Shown: positions 45,444 through 57,371 of the stretch, in pieces | Layout: each line of letters starts with the position of its first letter | Numbering within the stretch: the stretch's first letter is position 1 | Assembly: GCF_002072185.1 (NCBI RefSeq) | Contig: NZ_MVIW01000020.1 | Location: forward strand, 1 to 57,698 | Length of the DNA: 57,698 bases | Reading direction: 5' to 3' | Origin: Actinomyces denticolens | GTDB lineage: Bacteria > Actinomycetota > Actinomycetes > Actinomycetales > Actinomycetaceae | Notes under the pieces: model-generated | Told to the model about the DNA's origin: nothing | The model's database searches: none | Seen by the model: the letters and a program-made list of their open reading frames with translations, nothing else | Program-made: the position numbers and the translations under genes

Positions 45444-46700
45444 ATGGACCTCTATGAGTACCAGGCCCGGGACCTCTTCCGCCGCCACGGCGTCCCCGTC
45501 CTGCCAGGCATCATCGCCACCACCCCCGAGGAGGCGCGCGCCGCCGCCCAGGACCTCCTCGACGGCGGGGCCGGGCTGCTCGTCGTCAAGGCCCAGGTCA
45601 AGACCGGCGGGCGCGGCAAGGCCGGCGGCGTCAAGCTCGCCCGCAGCGCCGAGGAGGCCGCTGAGCGCGCCGCCGCCATCCTCGGCATGGGCATCAAGGG
45701 CCACACCGTGCGATCCGTGCTCATATCCGAGGGGACCGACATCGCCGAGGAGTACTACTTCGCGATCCTCCTGGACCGCGCCGAGCGCGACTACCTGGCG
45801 ATGTGCTCGCGCGAGGGGGGCATGGATATCGAGACCCTCGCCGCCGAGCGCCCGGAGGCCCTGGCCCGCCTCCCCATCGACCCCGTGGCCGGCCTGACCG
45901 CCGAGGCCGCGCGCCGGATCGTGGCCGCCGCGGGCTTCGAGCCCGGACGGACCGCCGACGGCGTCGCCGGCGTCATCGAGCGCCTCTGGGAGACGCTGGT
46001 GGCCGAGGACGCCACCCTCGTGGAGGTCAACCCCCTCGTTCTGGCCGATGATGGGCGGATCATCGCCCTGGACGGCAAGGTCGCCCTCGACGACAACGCC
46101 CGCTTCCGCCATCCCGATCATGAGGACCTCGTCGACGCCTCCTCCGTCGACCCCCTCGAGGCCCGCGCGAAGGAGGCCGGCCTCAACTACGTGCGCCTGA
46201 GCGGCGAGGTCGGCGTCCTGGGCAACGGCGCGGGCCTGGTCATGTCCACGCTCGACGTCGTCGCCGGGGCGGGGGAGGGGCACGGGGGAATGCGCCCCGC
46301 CAACTTCCTCGACCTGGGCGGCGGCTCCTCCGCCCAGGCCATGGCCGACGCCTTGAGCATCGTGGCCTCCGATGAGCAGGTGCGGGCCATCCTCGTCAAC
46401 GTCTTCGGCGGCATCACCTCCTGCGACACCGTCGCCGAGGGCATCGTGGCCGCGATGGGCGCCCTCACCGGACCGGCCAAGCCCATCGTGGTGCGCCTGG
46501 ACGGCAACAGCGCCGAGCTCGGCCGCCGCATCCTCCGCCAGGCGGATCTGCCCGGCGTCACCATCGTGGAGACCATGGACGGCGCCGCCGACGCCGTCAC
46601 CGCCATCGCCGAGCAGGTCGGGCGCGGCGCGCCGGAGGGGCGGCGGGCCCCGTCCCTCCCCGCCCCGCCCACCGCCGCCCCGACCCCCCAGGAGGCCTGA
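45444..46700 (+). CDS. sucC: Succinate-CoA ligase, ADP-forming, beta subunit
   Basis: This 418-residue ATP-grasp subunit is of the TCA cycle enzyme that makes ATP from succinyl-CoA. It opens [19 protein letters not shown], then [39 protein letters not shown] and the phosphate-loop [11 protein letters not shown]. The C-terminus has an extra Ala/Pro tail of about 20 residues beyond the usual end. GAAAGGA precedes the ATG. sucD follows after 3 bases. Confidence 0.96.
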   Translation: MDLYEYQARDLFRRHGVPVLPGIIATTPEEARAAAQDLLDGGAGLLVVKAQVKTGGRGKAGGVKLARSAEEAAERAAAILGMGIKGHTVRSVLISEGTDIAEEYYFAILLDRAERDYLAMCSREGGMDIETLAAERPEALARLPIDPVAGLTAEAARRIVAAAGFEPGRTADGVAGVIERLWETLVAEDATLVEVNPLVLADDGRIIALDGKVALDDNARFRHPDHEDLVDASSVDPLEARAKEAGLNYVRLSGEVGVLGNGAGLVMSTLDVVAGAGEGHGGMRPANFLDLGGGSSAQAMADALSIVASDEQVRAILVNVFGGITSCDTVAEGIVAAMGALTGPAKPIVVRLDGNSAELGRRILRQADLPGVTIVETMDGAADAVTAIAEQVGRGAPEGRRAPSLPAPPTAAPTPQEA

Positions 46701-46703
46701 GCC

Positions 46704-47642
46704 ATGAGCATCTTCCTCACCGACTCCGACCGTGTCATCGTCCAGGGGATGACCGGGTCGGAGGGCCGCAAGCACACCCGGCGCATGCTCTGCGCCGGCA
46801 CGCGGGTCGTCGCCGGCGTCAACCCCCGCAAGGCGGGCACCGCGGTCGCCTTCGACGTCGAGCCCATCGGGCCGGGCGCCGGGGCCGTGCCCACCGGAAC
46901 CGTGGAGATCCCCGTCCACGGCAGTGTCGCCGCGGCCAGGGCCGCCACCGGGGCCGAGGTCTCCGTGGTCTTCGTGCCGCCGGCCTTCGCCAAGGACGCC
47001 GTCGTCGAGGCCGTCGACGCCGGGATGCGCCTCATCGTCGTCATCACCGAGGGCATCCCCGTGGCCGACGCGATCGCCCTCCGCGCCCACGCCGCCGCCC
47101 GCGGGACGCGCGTCATCGGCCCCAACTGCCCCGGCATCATCTCGCCCGGCCGCTCCAACGTGGGCATCACCCCGCCGGACATCACCGGCCCGGGCCCCAT
47201 CGGACTGGTCTCCAAGTCCGGGACCCTCACCTACCAGCTCATGCACGAGCTGCGCGACCTCGGCTTCACCACCTGCATCGGCATCGGGGGGGACCCCGTC
47301 ATCGGCACCACCCACATCGACGCCCTGGCCGCTTTCGAGGCCGACCCCGACACCGAGCTCATCGTCATGATCGGCGAGATCGGGGGCGACGCCGAGGAGC
47401 GCGCCGCCGCCTACATCGCCGAGAGCGTCACCAAGCCGGTGGTCGCCTACGTCGCCGGCTTCACCGCCCCCGAGGGCAGGACCATGGGCCACGCGGGCGC
47501 CATCGTCTCCGGCTCCGCGGGCACCGCCGCCGCCAAGAAGGAGGCCCTTGAAGCCGTGGGAGTCACTGTGGGCCGCACCCCGAGCCAGACCGCGGAGCTC
47601 GCGCGCCGCATCCACCGCGATCTCGCGGGCGCGCGCGCGTGA
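46704..47642 (+). CDS. sucD: Succinate-CoA ligase alpha subunit
   Basis: This 312-residue CoA-binding partner of sucC has [23 protein letters not shown] at its N-terminus, split from the usual motif only by spacing. [17 protein letters not shown] and the active-site His loop [13 protein letters not shown] (phosphohistidine) follow. A GTGA overlap links it to the next gene. Together sucC and sucD form the working enzyme. Confidence 0.96.
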   Translation: MSIFLTDSDRVIVQGMTGSEGRKHTRRMLCAGTRVVAGVNPRKAGTAVAFDVEPIGPGAGAVPTGTVEIPVHGSVAAARAATGAEVSVVFVPPAFAKDAVVEAVDAGMRLIVVITEGIPVADAIALRAHAAARGTRVIGPNCPGIISPGRSNVGITPPDITGPGPIGLVSKSGTLTYQLMHELRDLGFTTCIGIGGDPVIGTTHIDALAAFEADPDTELIVMIGEIGGDAEERAAAYIAESVTKPVVAYVAGFTAPEGRTMGHAGAIVSGSAGTAAAKKEALEAVGVTVGRTPSQTAELARRIHRDLAGARA

Positions 47643-49624
47643 GCGGGCCCGCCCAGCGCCGGCCGGAGCCGAGCCGCCGCGCCGCCCTGCCCGACGACTG
47701 GCCCTTCGCGCTGCGCGCGGGGATCGAGGCCGTCCTCCTGGCCTGGTTCGTCGTCGTCGGCGCGACCACCGCCGTCATGATGACCTCGGCCCCGATGAGC
47801 GCCGCCACCGCCCTCACCCTGGGCTCCACGATCCGCACCGGCACGGGTCTGTGGGCTCTGGGACTGGGCGGCCGCCTCGGTGACGCCGGGGACCCCAGCG
47901 GCGCCCTGGGCCTGCCGCTCCTGGGCGTCACCATCCTCCAGGCGCTGCTCCTGCGCTCCTCCGCCCGGCGGGCCCGCCTCTCCGGCCCGGCGGCCGGGGG
48001 CGTGGCCGTCGCCTCCGCGGCCCTGACCGGGGCCATCCTCCTGCTGCTGTCCGCTCCCGGCGGCGGGGCCTGGCCGGCCCTGCCGGGCCTCATGGCCCTG
48101 GCGACCGCCGTCATCGGCGTCCGCCTCCATTCCCAGGGGCGGGGCATCCCGGCGGTGGAGCGCTGGTGGCGCCGGCGCCCCGACTGGGCGGACCCAGCGC
48201 TGGGCCTGGCCCGCGACTGCGCGATCGGACTGCTCGGCCTGTCCCTCGCGGCCCTCCTGGCGGCCGTCGTCGCCGGGGCGGGGAGGATCTCGCTCCTCCA
48301 CGACTCCATCGCCGGGGGCGGCATCATCTCCTCGGCCGGGCTCGTCCTCTTCCAGGCCGCCTGGGCGCCCACGGGGCTCATCTGGGCGATGTCCTGGGTG
48401 CTCGGCCCCGGTTTCAGCGTCGGGAGCGGGACTCTCTTCGCCCCCAGCGCGATCATCGCGGACCCGGTGCCGTCCCTGCCGATCCTCGGCGCGCTCCCCG
48501 TCGGCACCTGGGGCCCCGCGCGGTTCCTGCCCTTCCTCATCGTCATCGGCGCGATCGCCATCGGCTGGCGCCATCGGGACGAGCTGACCGCTCTGAGCCT
48601 CGGGCGGGCCCTGGCCGCCGCCGCGGGCGGGACCGCCCTCCTCACCGCCGGGGTGGCCGTCCTGTGCCTGGGGGCCTCCGGCCCCATCGGGCCCGCGCGC
48701 ATGGCGCACGCCGGTCCGACGACCTCCTCCGTCATCATCCTGTGCCTCGTCGAGGCCGGGCTCGGGCTGCTCGCGGCCGCCCTCGTGCTCCATCCCCGGA
48801 CCCGGCTGGTGGCCCAGCGCGGCGTGAGCGCGGCCAGTCAGGCCGCCGGGGGCGCGGCCCAGGGGATGCGCGAGCGGCGCGCGGCCCACGGCGCCCACGG
48901 TGCCCATGGCGCTCGCGGCCCCCGGGAGGCCGACCACGGCGACCCGGGCGATCCGGGGGACGACGAGCCGGAGGGCGCCTCCGGGGATCAGTCCCAGTCC
49001 GACTCCGCCCCCGGCCCCGAGGACGGCGGGGTCCCCGAGGAGGAAGGCGCAGGGCCCGCGGCCCTCGTCGTGCTCGTCTCGGGGACGGGCTCGAACCTCG
49101 CCGCCCTCATCGAGGCCTGCGAGGACCCCTCCTACGGCGCCGAGGTCGTCGGCGTCGTCGCGGACAAGGACTGCTCGGGGCTGGAGCGCGCTCGCGCGGC
49201 GGGCATCCCCACTGAGGTCGTCGCCCTGACCGATCACCCGGACCGCGCAGCCTGGGACGAGGCCCTGGCCCGTTCGGTGAGCGGCTATGCGCCGGACCTC
49301 GTGGTCTGCGCCGGGTTCATGCGCCTGCTGGGGGACGCCTTCCTCGCCCGCTTCGGCGGGCGCGTCCTCAACACCCACCCCTCGCTCCTGCCCGACTTCC
49401 CGGGCGCCCACGCCGTGCGCGACGCCCTGGCAGCCGGGGCCAGGCGGGCCGGCGCCACCCTGTTCTGGGTCGACGCCGGCGTGGACACCGGGCAGATCAT
49501 CGCCCAGGTGGAGGTGCCCGTGCGCCCCGACGACGACGAGGCATCGCTGACCGCGCGCATCAAGGCCGCCGAGACCCCTCAGCTCATCGAGCAGATCCAC
49601 CTGCTCGTCGCCCCCGGGCGCTGA
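47639..49624 (+). CDS. purN: DUF6350-like membrane domain fused to phosphoribosylglycinamide formyltransferase
   Basis: One uninterrupted 661-residue frame holds two proteins' worth of sequence. Residues about 20-400 form a polytopic membrane domain like actinobacterial DUF6350 proteins. An Ala/His/Gly then Asp/Glu-rich linker (about 409-473) leads to a complete PurN domain (474-660). That domain has [35 protein letters not shown] with [12 protein letters not shown] (catalytic Asn/His), and GVDTGQII (catalytic Asp). PurN formylates GAR in purine synthesis. The two are usually separate genes. A GTG at 49070 could start PurN alone, with GAGGAGGAAGG 22 bases before it, too far for ideal initiation. 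Confidence 0.85.
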   Translation: MSGPAQRRPEPSRRAALPDDWPFALRAGIEAVLLAWFVVVGATTAVMMTSAPMSAATALTLGSTIRTGTGLWALGLGGRLGDAGDPSGALGLPLLGVTILQALLLRSSARRARLSGPAAGGVAVASAALTGAILLLLSAPGGGAWPALPGLMALATAVIGVRLHSQGRGIPAVERWWRRRPDWADPALGLARDCAIGLLGLSLAALLAAVVAGAGRISLLHDSIAGGGIISSAGLVLFQAAWAPTGLIWAMSWVLGPGFSVGSGTLFAPSAIIADPVPSLPILGALPVGTWGPARFLPFLIVIGAIAIGWRHRDELTALSLGRALAAAAGGTALLTAGVAVLCLGASGPIGPARMAHAGPTTSSVIILCLVEAGLGLLAAALVLHPRTRLVAQRGVSAASQAAGGAAQGMRERRAAHGAHGAHGARGPREADHGDPGDPGDDEPEGASGDQSQSDSAPGPEDGGVPEEEGAGPAALVVLVSGTGSNLAALIEACEDPSYGAEVVGVVADKDCSGLERARAAGIPTEVVALTDHPDRAAWDEALARSVSGYAPDLVVCAGFMRLLGDAFLARFGGRVLNTHPSLLPDFPGAHAVRDALAAGARRAGATLFWVDAGVDTGQIIAQVEVPVRPDDDEASLTARIKAAETPQLIEQIHLLVAPGR

Positions 49625-49809
49625 GGGGCCCGGCCCGCCGGCCCACTGGAGCTCCGCGTGCGCGGGGTCATGCGCCGCGTCGTCGCCGATGGGCGGCGAC
49701 TGCTCTAGGCTGGGCCGCGGCGCGCGCCAGGTCCGATGGGCCACCGACTCCCCGGCCCGAGCGCGAGCCCACCAGACCTCCCGGTATTCGACGAAAGGCG
49801 CACCGCACA

Positions 49810-51479
<1,670 letters not shown>

Positions 51480-51492
<13 letters not shown>

Positions 51493-51613
51493 GCCGAGCG
51501 GCGCCGAGCTTGCTCGAGCGTCCGAGGCGATTGAGCGTGTTGGAGGCGGAGTCGAACACACGCGATTGAGCCGAGCGGCGCCGAGCTTGCTCGAGCGTCC
51601 GAGGCGATTGAGC
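51480..51613. repeat. 57-bp perfect direct repeat spanning the 3' end of ettA
   Basis: 51480-51536 and 51557-51613 are identical over 57 bases with a 20-base spacer (period 77). The first copy includes the final three codons and stop of ettA; the second repeats that end in the intergenic region. Confidence 0.85.
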
Positions 51614-51621
51614 CGACCCGC

Positions 51622-51698
51622 CAGATACCGTCTCGTCCCGCTCTTGCGCCCTCAAACTGCGAGGATGAGGGCGCAAGAGCGGGATGAGACGGTAGCTG
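51622..51698. repeat. Dispersed palindromic element, copy 3
   Basis: Left arm 51622-51653 and right arm 51667-51698 pair at 30 of 32 positions, one of the two exceptions being a G-T that pairs in RNA. The loop is AAACTGCGAGGAT. It lies between convergent ettA and the thioesterase gene, like copy 2. The middle of the arms differs from copy 2 but remains complementary. Confidence 0.85.
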
Positions 51699-51710
51699 CG
51701 GGCTGAGGGC

Positions 51711-52667
51711 TCAGGCGTCGAAGCGGACGGCCCAGTCGCCGCTGCCGCGCGAGGTGGCCGTGGGCATGCGGATCATGCCCTCCTGGGCGATCGTCGAGAC
51801 CAGGCGGCCGGCGGAATCGAAGACCTCCGCCCGCGCCGCCGCGCGCCCGCCCTGCGAGGTGGGGGAGTCCTGGACGAACAGCAGCCAGTCCGAGGCGTCG
51901 ACATCCCGGTGGAACCACTGGGCGTGGTCGAGCGTGGCCAGGCTCATCCCCTCACTGCGCCAGCTCAGACCCTGGCTGCGCAGCGCCGGCTCCAGCATCA
52001 CCTGGTCGCACACGTAGGTCAGCAGCGCCCGGTGCACGGTCTGCGAGGCCTCGGCCGGGATGCGCCCGCGCGAGCGCAGCCACAGGCACTGCCGGTTGGT
52101 GATCTCCGGTCCGGGGTCGAGGTAGATGTTCCCCTCCACGTGGCGGATGTCGAAGGGAGCGGTCCGCCCCAGGAACTTTGCCGCCGGGTCGTCCAGCGTC
52201 CTGAAGATCTCCAGGGCGCTCACCAGCTCCTCGGGGCCGGGGACCGACGGCGCGGGCACCTGGGCCTGCGAGCCCTCCTGATCGATCTGGAAGGAGGCGA
52301 TCATCGCCAGGATCGCCCGCCCCTCCTGGAGGGCGGTGGTGCGGCGCTGGGAGAAGGAGCGCCCGTCGTGGAGCCGCTCCACCTCGTAGACCACGGGCTG
52401 CTCGGGGTTCCCGCCCCGCATGAAATACGCGTGGAGCGAGTGCGGCAGGCGCGGCTCCAGGGCCTCATCGGCCGCCTCCGGAAGAGTGGCGGCGGCCGCC
52501 AGGAGCCCCTGGGCGATGACCTGCCCGCCGTAGATGCGCCCGGAGAGATGGGGCAGCGAGTCCCCGAGGAACGAGTCGCTCCCGTCGCCCTCCGCCAGTG
52601 CCAGGATGCGGGTGAGGGAGCCGAGCGGCTCCTCGCTGGCGGAGGGGACGGGATACGGCGTCGTCAC
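51711..52667 (-). CDS. Acyl-CoA thioesterase II (TesB-type)
   Basis: This 318-residue double hotdog-fold protein hydrolyses acyl-CoA to free acid and CoA. YGGQVIAQGLLAAA, HSLHAYFMRGG (motif His region) and DGRSFSQRRTTALQ lie in the N half. The LATLDHAQWFHR and AQEGMIRM segments, with the TesB catalytic residues, lie in the C half. The GTG at 52667 overlaps the ptsI stop (GTGA), so it is translated after ptsI, a surprising functional partner. Confidence 0.9.
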   Translation of the reverse strand: MTTPYPVPSASEEPLGSLTRILALAEGDGSDSFLGDSLPHLSGRIYGGQVIAQGLLAAAATLPEAADEALEPRLPHSLHAYFMRGGNPEQPVVYEVERLHDGRSFSQRRTTALQEGRAILAMIASFQIDQEGSQAQVPAPSVPGPEELVSALEIFRTLDDPAAKFLGRTAPFDIRHVEGNIYLDPGPEITNRQCLWLRSRGRIPAEASQTVHRALLTYVCDQVMLEPALRSQGLSWRSEGMSLATLDHAQWFHRDVDASDWLLFVQDSPTSQGGRAAARAEVFDSAGRLVSTIAQEGMIRMPTATSRGSGDWAVRFDA

Positions 52668-54361
52668 AGGCCGAGCTCCTCCAGGATCGGCAGCTTGGCG
52701 CGCACGGCGACGCGGGCGTCCTCGGCGGTGGCCGAGTCGATGGCGAGGCGCGCCAGCTCCTGGCACTCCTCGAAGGTCACCGACTTCAGGACGGCGTCCA
52801 CGTCCGGCAGGGCGCGGGCGGTCATCGACAGGCTCGCCACGCCGAGGCCCACGAGGACGGTGGCCAGGGCCGGGTCGGCGGCGGCCTCGCCGCATACGCC
52901 CACCGGGCGCCCGTGCGGGGCCGCGCCGTCGCAGGCCTGCTTGATCAGCCGCAGCACGGCCGGCTGCCAGGCGGTGGACAGGTCCGCCAGGGAGGACAGG
53001 AGGCGGTCCGCCGCCATGACGTACTGGGTGAGGTCATTGGTGCCCACCGAGGCGAAGTCGGCGTGCTCGAAGAGCTTGTCCGCCATGAGGGCGGCCGAGG
53101 GGACCTCGATCATCATGCCGGCCGTCTTGAGCCCGTAGGAGCGCGCCTTGTCCGTGAAGGCCTTGGCCTCATCCGCGGTGGAGATCATGGGGGCCATGAC
53201 CCACACCTTGGCGTCCGTGGCGGCCTCGGCCTTGGCCAGCGCCTCGAGCTGGTGCTCCAGCACGTCGGGATCGCGGCGGGTGGTCCGGTAGGCGCGCACG
53301 CCGAGCGCGGGGTTGGCCTCCGTGGCGTCGGTGAGGAAGGGCAGGGGCTTGTCAGCGCCCGCATCCAGGGTCCGCACGACGACCTTCTTGCCGGGGAAGG
53401 CGGCCAGGACGCCGGTGTAGGCCTCCACCTGCGCCTCGATGGTGGGCTCCTCGGGCTGGTCGAGGAAGCAGAACTCCGTGCGGAACAGGCCCACGCCCAT
53501 GGCCCCCGCCTCAGCGGCGCTGCGGGCGCCCGCGGCATCGCCGACGTTGGCGAGCAGCTGGACCTCCCGGCCGTCCTTCGTCGCGCCGTCGCCGTTGAAG
53601 ACGCGCACCCGGCTGGCCAGCTCCTTGGCCCGGCGCAGCGCGCCCTCGTCGGGGTTGAGCGTGATGACGCCCTTGGTGCCGTCCACCAGGACGATGTCGC
53701 CATCGCCCAGCTGGTCGACGACCTCGGCTCCGGTGCCCACGATGGCGGGCATGCCCAGGGCGCGGGCGAGGATCGCCGTGTGGGATGTGGGGCCGCCCTC
53801 GGAGGTGATGAAGGCGATGACCTTCTCCGGGTCGAGCAGCGCGGTGTCCGCCGGTGCCAGGTCCTCGGCGACGAGGATGAAGGGCTCGGGCAGCATCGGG
53901 ATGCCGGGCATGGGGGAGTCGGTGAGGACGGCGACGATGCGGTCGCGCACGTCGGCGACATCGCGCGTGCGCTCGGCCATGTAGCCGCCGAGCGACTCGA
54001 GCATCGAGGCGAGGGTGCCGGCGGCCTCCCAGACGGCCCGCTCGGGCACGAGCCTGCGCTCACGGACCATGGCCTGCGCGGAGGAGGTGAGGGTGGGGTC
54101 GGCGGCCATCTGTGCCGTCGTCTCCAGGAGGGTGCGGCCCTCTCCCTTGGCCTGGGCGGCGGAGAGCTCCAGGCCCTTCTTGACGGTCTGGGCCGCGGCC
54201 TCGATCCGCTCGCACTCCTTGTCGAGGTCGCGGGAGGCATCGATCAGCGCGAGCTCGGGCTCGGGGATCCCCGGCGCCATGCGGGCGACGGGCCCGGCGA
54301 CGAGGCCGGGGCTCACGCCGATACCGGACAGGGAAGTGGGAGATGCATCGGACAGCGCCAT
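52664..54361 (-). CDS. ptsI: PTS enzyme I (phosphoenolpyruvate-protein phosphotransferase)
   Basis: This 565-residue general PTS enzyme transfers phosphate from PEP to HPr. An N-terminal HPr-binding helical region precedes the phospho-His site TSEGGPTSHTAILARALG (His194). The PEP-binding TIM barrel carries VGLFRTEFCFLD, GVRAYRTTRRDP and VGTNDLTQYVMAADR. GAGGAG is 7 bases before the ATG. It diverges from the EIIB gene, with a 260-base shared region. No ptsH is seen in the window. Confidence 0.95.
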   Translation of the reverse strand: MALSDASPTSLSGIGVSPGLVAGPVARMAPGIPEPELALIDASRDLDKECERIEAAAQTVKKGLELSAAQAKGEGRTLLETTAQMAADPTLTSSAQAMVRERRLVPERAVWEAAGTLASMLESLGGYMAERTRDVADVRDRIVAVLTDSPMPGIPMLPEPFILVAEDLAPADTALLDPEKVIAFITSEGGPTSHTAILARALGMPAIVGTGAEVVDQLGDGDIVLVDGTKGVITLNPDEGALRRAKELASRVRVFNGDGATKDGREVQLLANVGDAAGARSAAEAGAMGVGLFRTEFCFLDQPEEPTIEAQVEAYTGVLAAFPGKKVVVRTLDAGADKPLPFLTDATEANPALGVRAYRTTRRDPDVLEHQLEALAKAEAATDAKVWVMAPMISTADEAKAFTDKARSYGLKTAGMMIEVPSAALMADKLFEHADFASVGTNDLTQYVMAADRLLSSLADLSTAWQPAVLRLIKQACDGAAPHGRPVGVCGEAAADPALATVLVGLGVASLSMTARALPDVDAVLKSVTFEECQELARLAIDSATAEDARVAVRAKLPILEELGL

Positions 54362-54551
54362 GAGTGCTCCTCGTCAGTGATGGAGGCGGTCGTAGGGCCC
54401 ATTGTGCACGCCTGGGGGCGTTTTCGGGAGGGAAACCGGAGTATGAATCACGATTGGCACACGACTCCGCCCGTGGGGGCGCCCGGCACCTCCGGGGAGT
54501 GATGGAGGACACATGGTGGCGAGCCGCGCCCGGCAGCGGCGCGGCGGGCCT

Positions 54552-54557
54552 GATAAT
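54552..54557 (+). promoter_or_regulatory. Possible -10 of the EIIB gene
   Basis: GATAAT lies about 65 bases before the EIIB start, without a matching -35. A short hairpin (CACTC..GAGTG) follows in the leader. Confidence 0.35.
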
Positions 54558-54621
54558 AGGTGTTGGATCACTCTCGCTCAGGGAGTGCGGGCCGCGCATG
54601 AAGGCGAGTGAAGGAGTAGCG

Positions 54622-54852
54622 ATGAGCACGACGGCGGAGCGCATTGTCGCGGGCCTCGGGGGCAGTGACAACATCACGGTCCTCGAGCCCTGCATCACCC
54701 GGCTCAGGGTCGAGGTCGTCGATCAGGGGAAGGTCGATGAGGAGGCGCTGAGGGCCACGGGGGCCTTCGGCGTGGTCCGCTCCGGCTCCGTCGTGCAGGT
54801 CGTCGTGGGCCCGACGGCGGATGCCCTCGCCGACGAGATCGAGGCACTCTGA
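54622..54852 (+). CDS. PTS glucose-type EIIB domain protein, stand-alone
   Basis: This 76-residue protein is complete as a single EIIB domain of the Glc superfamily. The phosphorylated Cys24 lies in LEPCITRLRVEV, and the fold ends VVVGPTADALADEI. In most systems this domain is fused to EIIC; here it is alone, as is the EIIA at the window end. GAAGGAG precedes the ATG. It passes phosphate from EIIA to the sugar held by an EIIC that is not in the window. Confidence 0.88.
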   Translation: MSTTAERIVAGLGGSDNITVLEPCITRLRVEVVDQGKVDEEALRATGAFGVVRSGSVVQVVVGPTADALADEIEAL

Positions 54853-54936
54853 GGCCCCTCCCGCTCGGCGCCCCCGTCCGGGGTGCGGGCGGGCGCGACT
54901 CGCCGATGGACGGCTTTGGCGCTCCGGCCAAGACTG

Positions 54937-54949
54937 TGCAAGGCTTGCA
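54937..54949 (+). promoter_or_regulatory. Palindromic operator upstream of malQ
   Basis: TGCAAG-G-CTTGCA is a perfect 13-base palindrome resembling MalR-type LacI-family sites, 155 bases before malQ. TTGCAG overlapping it could be a -35, but no matching -10 is clear. Confidence 0.45.
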
Positions 54950-55104
54950 GCAACACGCGGACCCCATCCTGTTCCTACGACCGCGACTGACTACGGCGTC
55001 ACCTCGGCGGGAGGGTCCGCCCGTACCCGATCCATCCCGAGCGCGACGGCATCGCACGAGCGCTCCCGGCGTGAGAGCGCTCACGAGAACAGGCGGCACT
55101 GCCC

Positions 55105-57291
55105 ATGACTGAGTCGACCCCCGTTGGAACCGCCTCCGACGAGCCCGCGGACGAGGACCTCAAGCGCCTCGCGGAGATGCACGGCGTCTCCACCGAGTAC
55201 TGGGACTATCACGGCAATCGCGCCGCCCCCAGCCGCTCCACCCTCGTGGCGGTCCTCGCCGCCCTCGGGGTCGCGGCCGCGACCGAGGCCCAGATCAAGG
55301 ACTCCCTGGCCGACGCCGAGCTCGCCCCCTGGAGGCGCATCCTCCCGCCCACCGTCGTGCGCCGGCAGGGATGGGAGGCCCCCGTGGCCGTCCACGTCCC
55401 CGACGGCGCCGCGGTCGCCGTGCGCGTCGAGCTCGAGTCCGGGGGCGCCGTCGAATTGGAGCAGGCCGAGGACTGGGAGCGCCCCCGCCAGGTCGACGGC
55501 GTCCTCACCGGCCGCGCCTCCTTCCGCATCCCCGGGGACCTGCCGCTGGGCTGGCACACCCTCGTGGCCGAGATCGAGGCCGGCGAGGGCCGCCCAGCCA
55601 CCACCGCCACCGCGGCGCTGGCGATGACCCCGGACCGTCTCGAGCTGCCCGCGAGCCTGGGCGAGCGCGGCTGGGGCGTCATGGCGCAGCTCTACTCCGC
55701 GCGCTCAGCCGACTCCTGGGGCATCGGGGACGCGGACGACCTGACCGAGCTCGCCTCCTTCTTCGGGGACGAGGGCGCGGACTTCCTGCTCATCAACCCC
55801 CTGCACGCGGCCGAGCCCTCGGGGGAGATGACGCCGTCGCCCTACCTGCCGGTCACCCGGCGCTTCGTCAACCCGATCTACATCCGCCCCGAGGCCATTC
55901 CGGAGATGACCCGGCTGTCGGGGCCGCGCCGCTCGCTCATCCAGTGGTCCCTGGAGGAGCTCGCCGCGACCAACCGCACCGTCGACCCGATCGACCGGGA
56001 CACCATCTGGAAGCTCAAGCGCGACGCCCTCGAGGTCGTCTTCTCCGCCGGGCGCTCGCGCTCCCGGCGCAGGGACTTCGAGCGCTTCCGCGCCGAGGCG
56101 GGCGAGGGACTGGAGCGCTTCGCCCTGTGGTGCGCGCTCACTGAGAAGCACGGCGAGATGGCCGACTGGCCCGAGAACCTCAAGGACCCCTCCTCGGCCT
56201 TCGTGGCCAACGAGGCCCGCGCCCTGACCGACCGCATCGACTTCTACGCCTGGCTCCAGTGGATCGTCGATGAGCAACTCGCGCGGGCCCAGGAGCAGGC
56301 CAAGGCCTCCGGCATGGCGCTGGGGATCATGGACGACCTGGCCGTGGGCGTCCACGCCCGGGGGGCGGACGTCTGGTCCGAGCCGGAGGCCTTCGCCCCC
56401 GGCATCGAGGTGGGCGCCCCGCCGGACATGTACAACCAGCTGGGGCAGAACTGGTCCCAGCCGCCGTGGAGCCCCGTCTACCTGGCCGAGACCGCCTTCC
56501 AGCCCCTGCGGGACATGGTGCGCACCGTGCTGCGCCACGCCGGCGCGCTGCGCGTCGATCACGTCATCGGCCTGTTCCGCCTGTGGTGGATCCCCAAGGG
56601 CATGGGCGCCGCCTCGGGCGCCTACGTGCGCTACGACCACGAGGCGATGGTCGGCGTGGTCCTCCTGGAGGCCTACCGCGCCGGCGCCGTCATCATCGGC
56701 GAGGACCTGGGCACCGTGGAGCCCTGGGCCCGCGATTACCTCGCCGGACGGGGAGTGCTGGGCACCTCCGTGCTCTGGTTCGAGAAGCAGGGCGATGGCT
56801 GGCCGCTCCAGCCCCAGGACTACCGGCGTCTCGCGCTGTCCACCGTCAACACCCACGACCTGCCGCCGACGGCGGGATACCTCGCCGATGAGCACGTCGC
56901 CCTGCGCGAGCGGCTCGGCCTGCTGGCCGACCCCGTCGAGCAGGTGCGCGCCGAGGCGGGCCTGGAGCGCAACCGGATGATCGAGCGCCTGCGCGAGCAC
57001 AGGCTGCTGGGGGCCAACCCCTCCGAGCGCGAGATCGTCGAGGCCCTCCACCGCTACATCGTGCGCACGCCCTCGGCGCTCATCGGCGTCGCCCTCGTGG
57101 ACTGCGTCGGCGAGCGCAGGACGCAGAACCAGCCGGGGACGGACCAGGAGTACCCGAACTGGAGGATCCCCCTGGCGGACAGCTCGGGCGAGCCGGTCCT
57201 CATCGAGGATCTGCCCGGCAATGCGAGGCTGGCGAGCCTCTTCCAGGCGATCCGCCAGGAGATGGGCCAGCGCCGCACGCCCCGGGACTGA
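55105..57291 (+). CDS. malQ: 4-alpha-glucanotransferase (amylomaltase)
   Basis: This 728-residue GH77 enzyme rearranges maltodextrins by moving alpha-1,4-glucan chains. An N-terminal beta-domain of about 170 residues, as in many actinobacterial enzymes, leads to the barrel. It carries WGIGDADDLTELASF, ALRVDHVIGLFRLWWIP (nucleophile Asp), VIIGEDLGTVEPW (acid/base Glu) and VNTHDLPPTAGY (third acid). No signal peptide, so it is cytoplasmic. The ATG has only a weak ribosome-binding site (GGCGG). Confidence 0.95.
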   Translation: MTESTPVGTASDEPADEDLKRLAEMHGVSTEYWDYHGNRAAPSRSTLVAVLAALGVAAATEAQIKDSLADAELAPWRRILPPTVVRRQGWEAPVAVHVPDGAAVAVRVELESGGAVELEQAEDWERPRQVDGVLTGRASFRIPGDLPLGWHTLVAEIEAGEGRPATTATAALAMTPDRLELPASLGERGWGVMAQLYSARSADSWGIGDADDLTELASFFGDEGADFLLINPLHAAEPSGEMTPSPYLPVTRRFVNPIYIRPEAIPEMTRLSGPRRSLIQWSLEELAATNRTVDPIDRDTIWKLKRDALEVVFSAGRSRSRRRDFERFRAEAGEGLERFALWCALTEKHGEMADWPENLKDPSSAFVANEARALTDRIDFYAWLQWIVDEQLARAQEQAKASGMALGIMDDLAVGVHARGADVWSEPEAFAPGIEVGAPPDMYNQLGQNWSQPPWSPVYLAETAFQPLRDMVRTVLRHAGALRVDHVIGLFRLWWIPKGMGAASGAYVRYDHEAMVGVVLLEAYRAGAVIIGEDLGTVEPWARDYLAGRGVLGTSVLWFEKQGDGWPLQPQDYRRLALSTVNTHDLPPTAGYLADEHVALRERLGLLADPVEQVRAEAGLERNRMIERLREHRLLGANPSEREIVEALHRYIVRTPSALIGVALVDCVGERRTQNQPGTDQEYPNWRIPLADSSGEPVLIEDLPGNARLASLFQAIRQEMGQRRTPRD

Positions 57292-57333
57292 TCGGGGACC
57301 GTGCTCAAGCGCCTCCCAAGGGCGTTGCCGGCC

Positions 57334-57371
57334 CGCCCCGGGCCCAGGCGATCCTGGGCCGGGAGCGGGGC
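57334..57371. terminator. Hairpin between convergent malQ and EIIA genes
   Basis: GGCCCAGG (57341-57348) and CCTGGGCC (57353-57360) form an 8-bp core with a CGAT loop. GC-rich flanks can extend the stem with a small bulge. Confidence 0.6.
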
